Shown here: positions 42,821-43,256 of the stretch, in pieces
Layout: every line of letters starts with the position of its first letter
Numbering within the stretch: position 1 is the stretch's first letter
DNA from: Thermoplasmata archaeon
Lineage (GTDB): Archaea; Thermoplasmatota; Thermoplasmata; Halarchaeoplasmatales; Halarchaeoplasmataceae
NCBI GenBank assembly: GCA_003560595.1
Contig: PWKY01000046.1
Span: forward strand, 1 to 43,256
Direction of reading: 5' to 3'
Length of the DNA stretch: 43,256 bases
Notes under the pieces: model-generated
Told to the model about the DNA's origin: nothing
Database searches by the model: none
What the model saw: the letters and a program-made list of their open reading frames with translations, nothing else
Position numbers and translations under genes: made by a program

Positions 42821-43256
42821 CTACATATTGTACATCTTAAAGAAGATGATCATCAAAATAGCTGCAAGGATCACTACTACAATTATACCCAACACCAGTG
42901 GAGGAGAAAAAGTATCTGGAGTTTCCTCTATTTCCCGAACCTCTACCTCCACCACTTCATCACCGAACTCGATAACATATTCACCATGCTCGTCGAAGGT
43001 GTGATCCAACTGGTGATAAGCACTTCCTTGAGCTGGTACCTCGAGTGTATAAACCACTGTTTCGTTTATCACTAGATCTATGCTGCCATGTGCATCACCT
43101 TGGTTCTCCGCACTGACGTTGATGGTCACTTCCAGCGGTGCATCCCCACTGGTCGGTTCGACCGTCAATGTGTAGTTTACCAAGACAGGTAACGGTTCAT
43201 TTACTTCGACCTCCACCACTTCGTCACCGAACTCTACAGTATATATCCCGGGGTCT
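42821..43256 (-). CDS. Repeat-domain surface protein with C-terminal membrane anchor, 5'-truncated by the window edge
   Basis: Frame open to the right edge. Visible part (~144 residues): a strand block ending EFGDEVVEVEVNEP, then one full ~95-residue domain (VEPTSGDAPLEVTINVSAEN...HGEYVIEFGDEVVEVEVREI), so the same EFGDEVVEVEV motif occurs twice. After a short linker comes membrane helix LVLGIIVVVILAAILMIIFF and a short tail. The domain resembles CARDB/Ig-like archaeal surface domains. The GTG at 43219 is internal. Confidence 0.75.
   Translation of the reverse strand, partial: DPGIYTVEFGDEVVEVEVNEPLPVLVNYTLTVEPTSGDAPLEVTINVSAENQGDAHGSIDLVINETVVYTLEVPAQGSAYHQLDHTFDEHGEYVIEFGDEVVEVEVREIEETPDTFSPPLVLGIIVVVILAAILMIIFFKMYNM

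Overview
The window is archaeal and most likely from the Thermoplasmata branch of the Euryarchaeota (Thermoplasmatota). The evidence is the run psmA-SBDS-rrp4-rrp41-rrp42-L37Ae-rpoP-pcc1-prefoldin beta, archaeal-type TyrRS and AsnRS, a CTP-type riboflavin kinase (DUF120), a DUF835 domain, TATA boxes placed 25-30 nt before many start codons, and GGTGA/GGAGG Shine-Dalgarno sites before others. Placement below this level is inference.

Layout. 1-5.2 kb: the 3' part of a repetitive secreted FN3 protein, then a large AAA/TPR regulator with a sensor-like domain inserted in its P-loop module. 5.3-9.1 kb: an RHH protein-sat-DHH phosphoesterase-cysC-PIN-ribK operon, which can make PAPS (ATP sulfurylase and APS kinase) and may remove its by-product PAP. 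9.05-10.6 kb: purQ, tRNA-Pro and a hexapeptide-repeat protein whose 3' end lies antisense over the tRNA. 10.7-17.8 kb: a plastic surface-protein region with an intact NosD-like beta-helix/Ig-repeat membrane protein, two pairs of head-fused gene remnants sharing a 173-bp repeat, tRNA-Gly, two methyltransferases, a signal-peptide membrane protein and a decayed membrane-protein gene. 17.9-24.7 kb: tyrS, then, on the other strand, the conserved proteasome/exosome/KEOPS/prefoldin superoperon ending in a second DHH phosphoesterase. It includes the 44-residue rpoP. 25-29.7 kb: hyuA-hyuB and a glycine C-acetyltransferase-like gene. 29.8-41.3 kb, nearly all minus strand: a Cys-rich microprotein, a glutaredoxin / ferredoxin-thioredoxin reductase-rubredoxin / methyltransferase operon, glutamine synthetase, an SHMT-like enzyme, a ketopantoate reductase-like enzyme, a 1614-residue multidomain protein, and asnS. 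41.4-43.3 kb: an MFS exporter and the 3' end of another repeat-domain membrane protein that runs off the window.

The most unusual object is the 4.8-kb gene at 35083-39927. Residues 1 to about 1010 follow isoleucyl-tRNA synthetase from end to end, but the HIGH, KMSKS and editing motifs are all lost. After that come helix-hairpin-helix segments, a DUF835 domain and a Glu-rich repetitive tail with one C2H2 zinc finger embedded in it. It looks like a retained, repurposed synthetase rather than a pseudogene.

Gene functions are read from motifs only. No database search was possible, so substrate-level calls (hydantoinases, methyltransferases, DHH enzymes) stay at family level.
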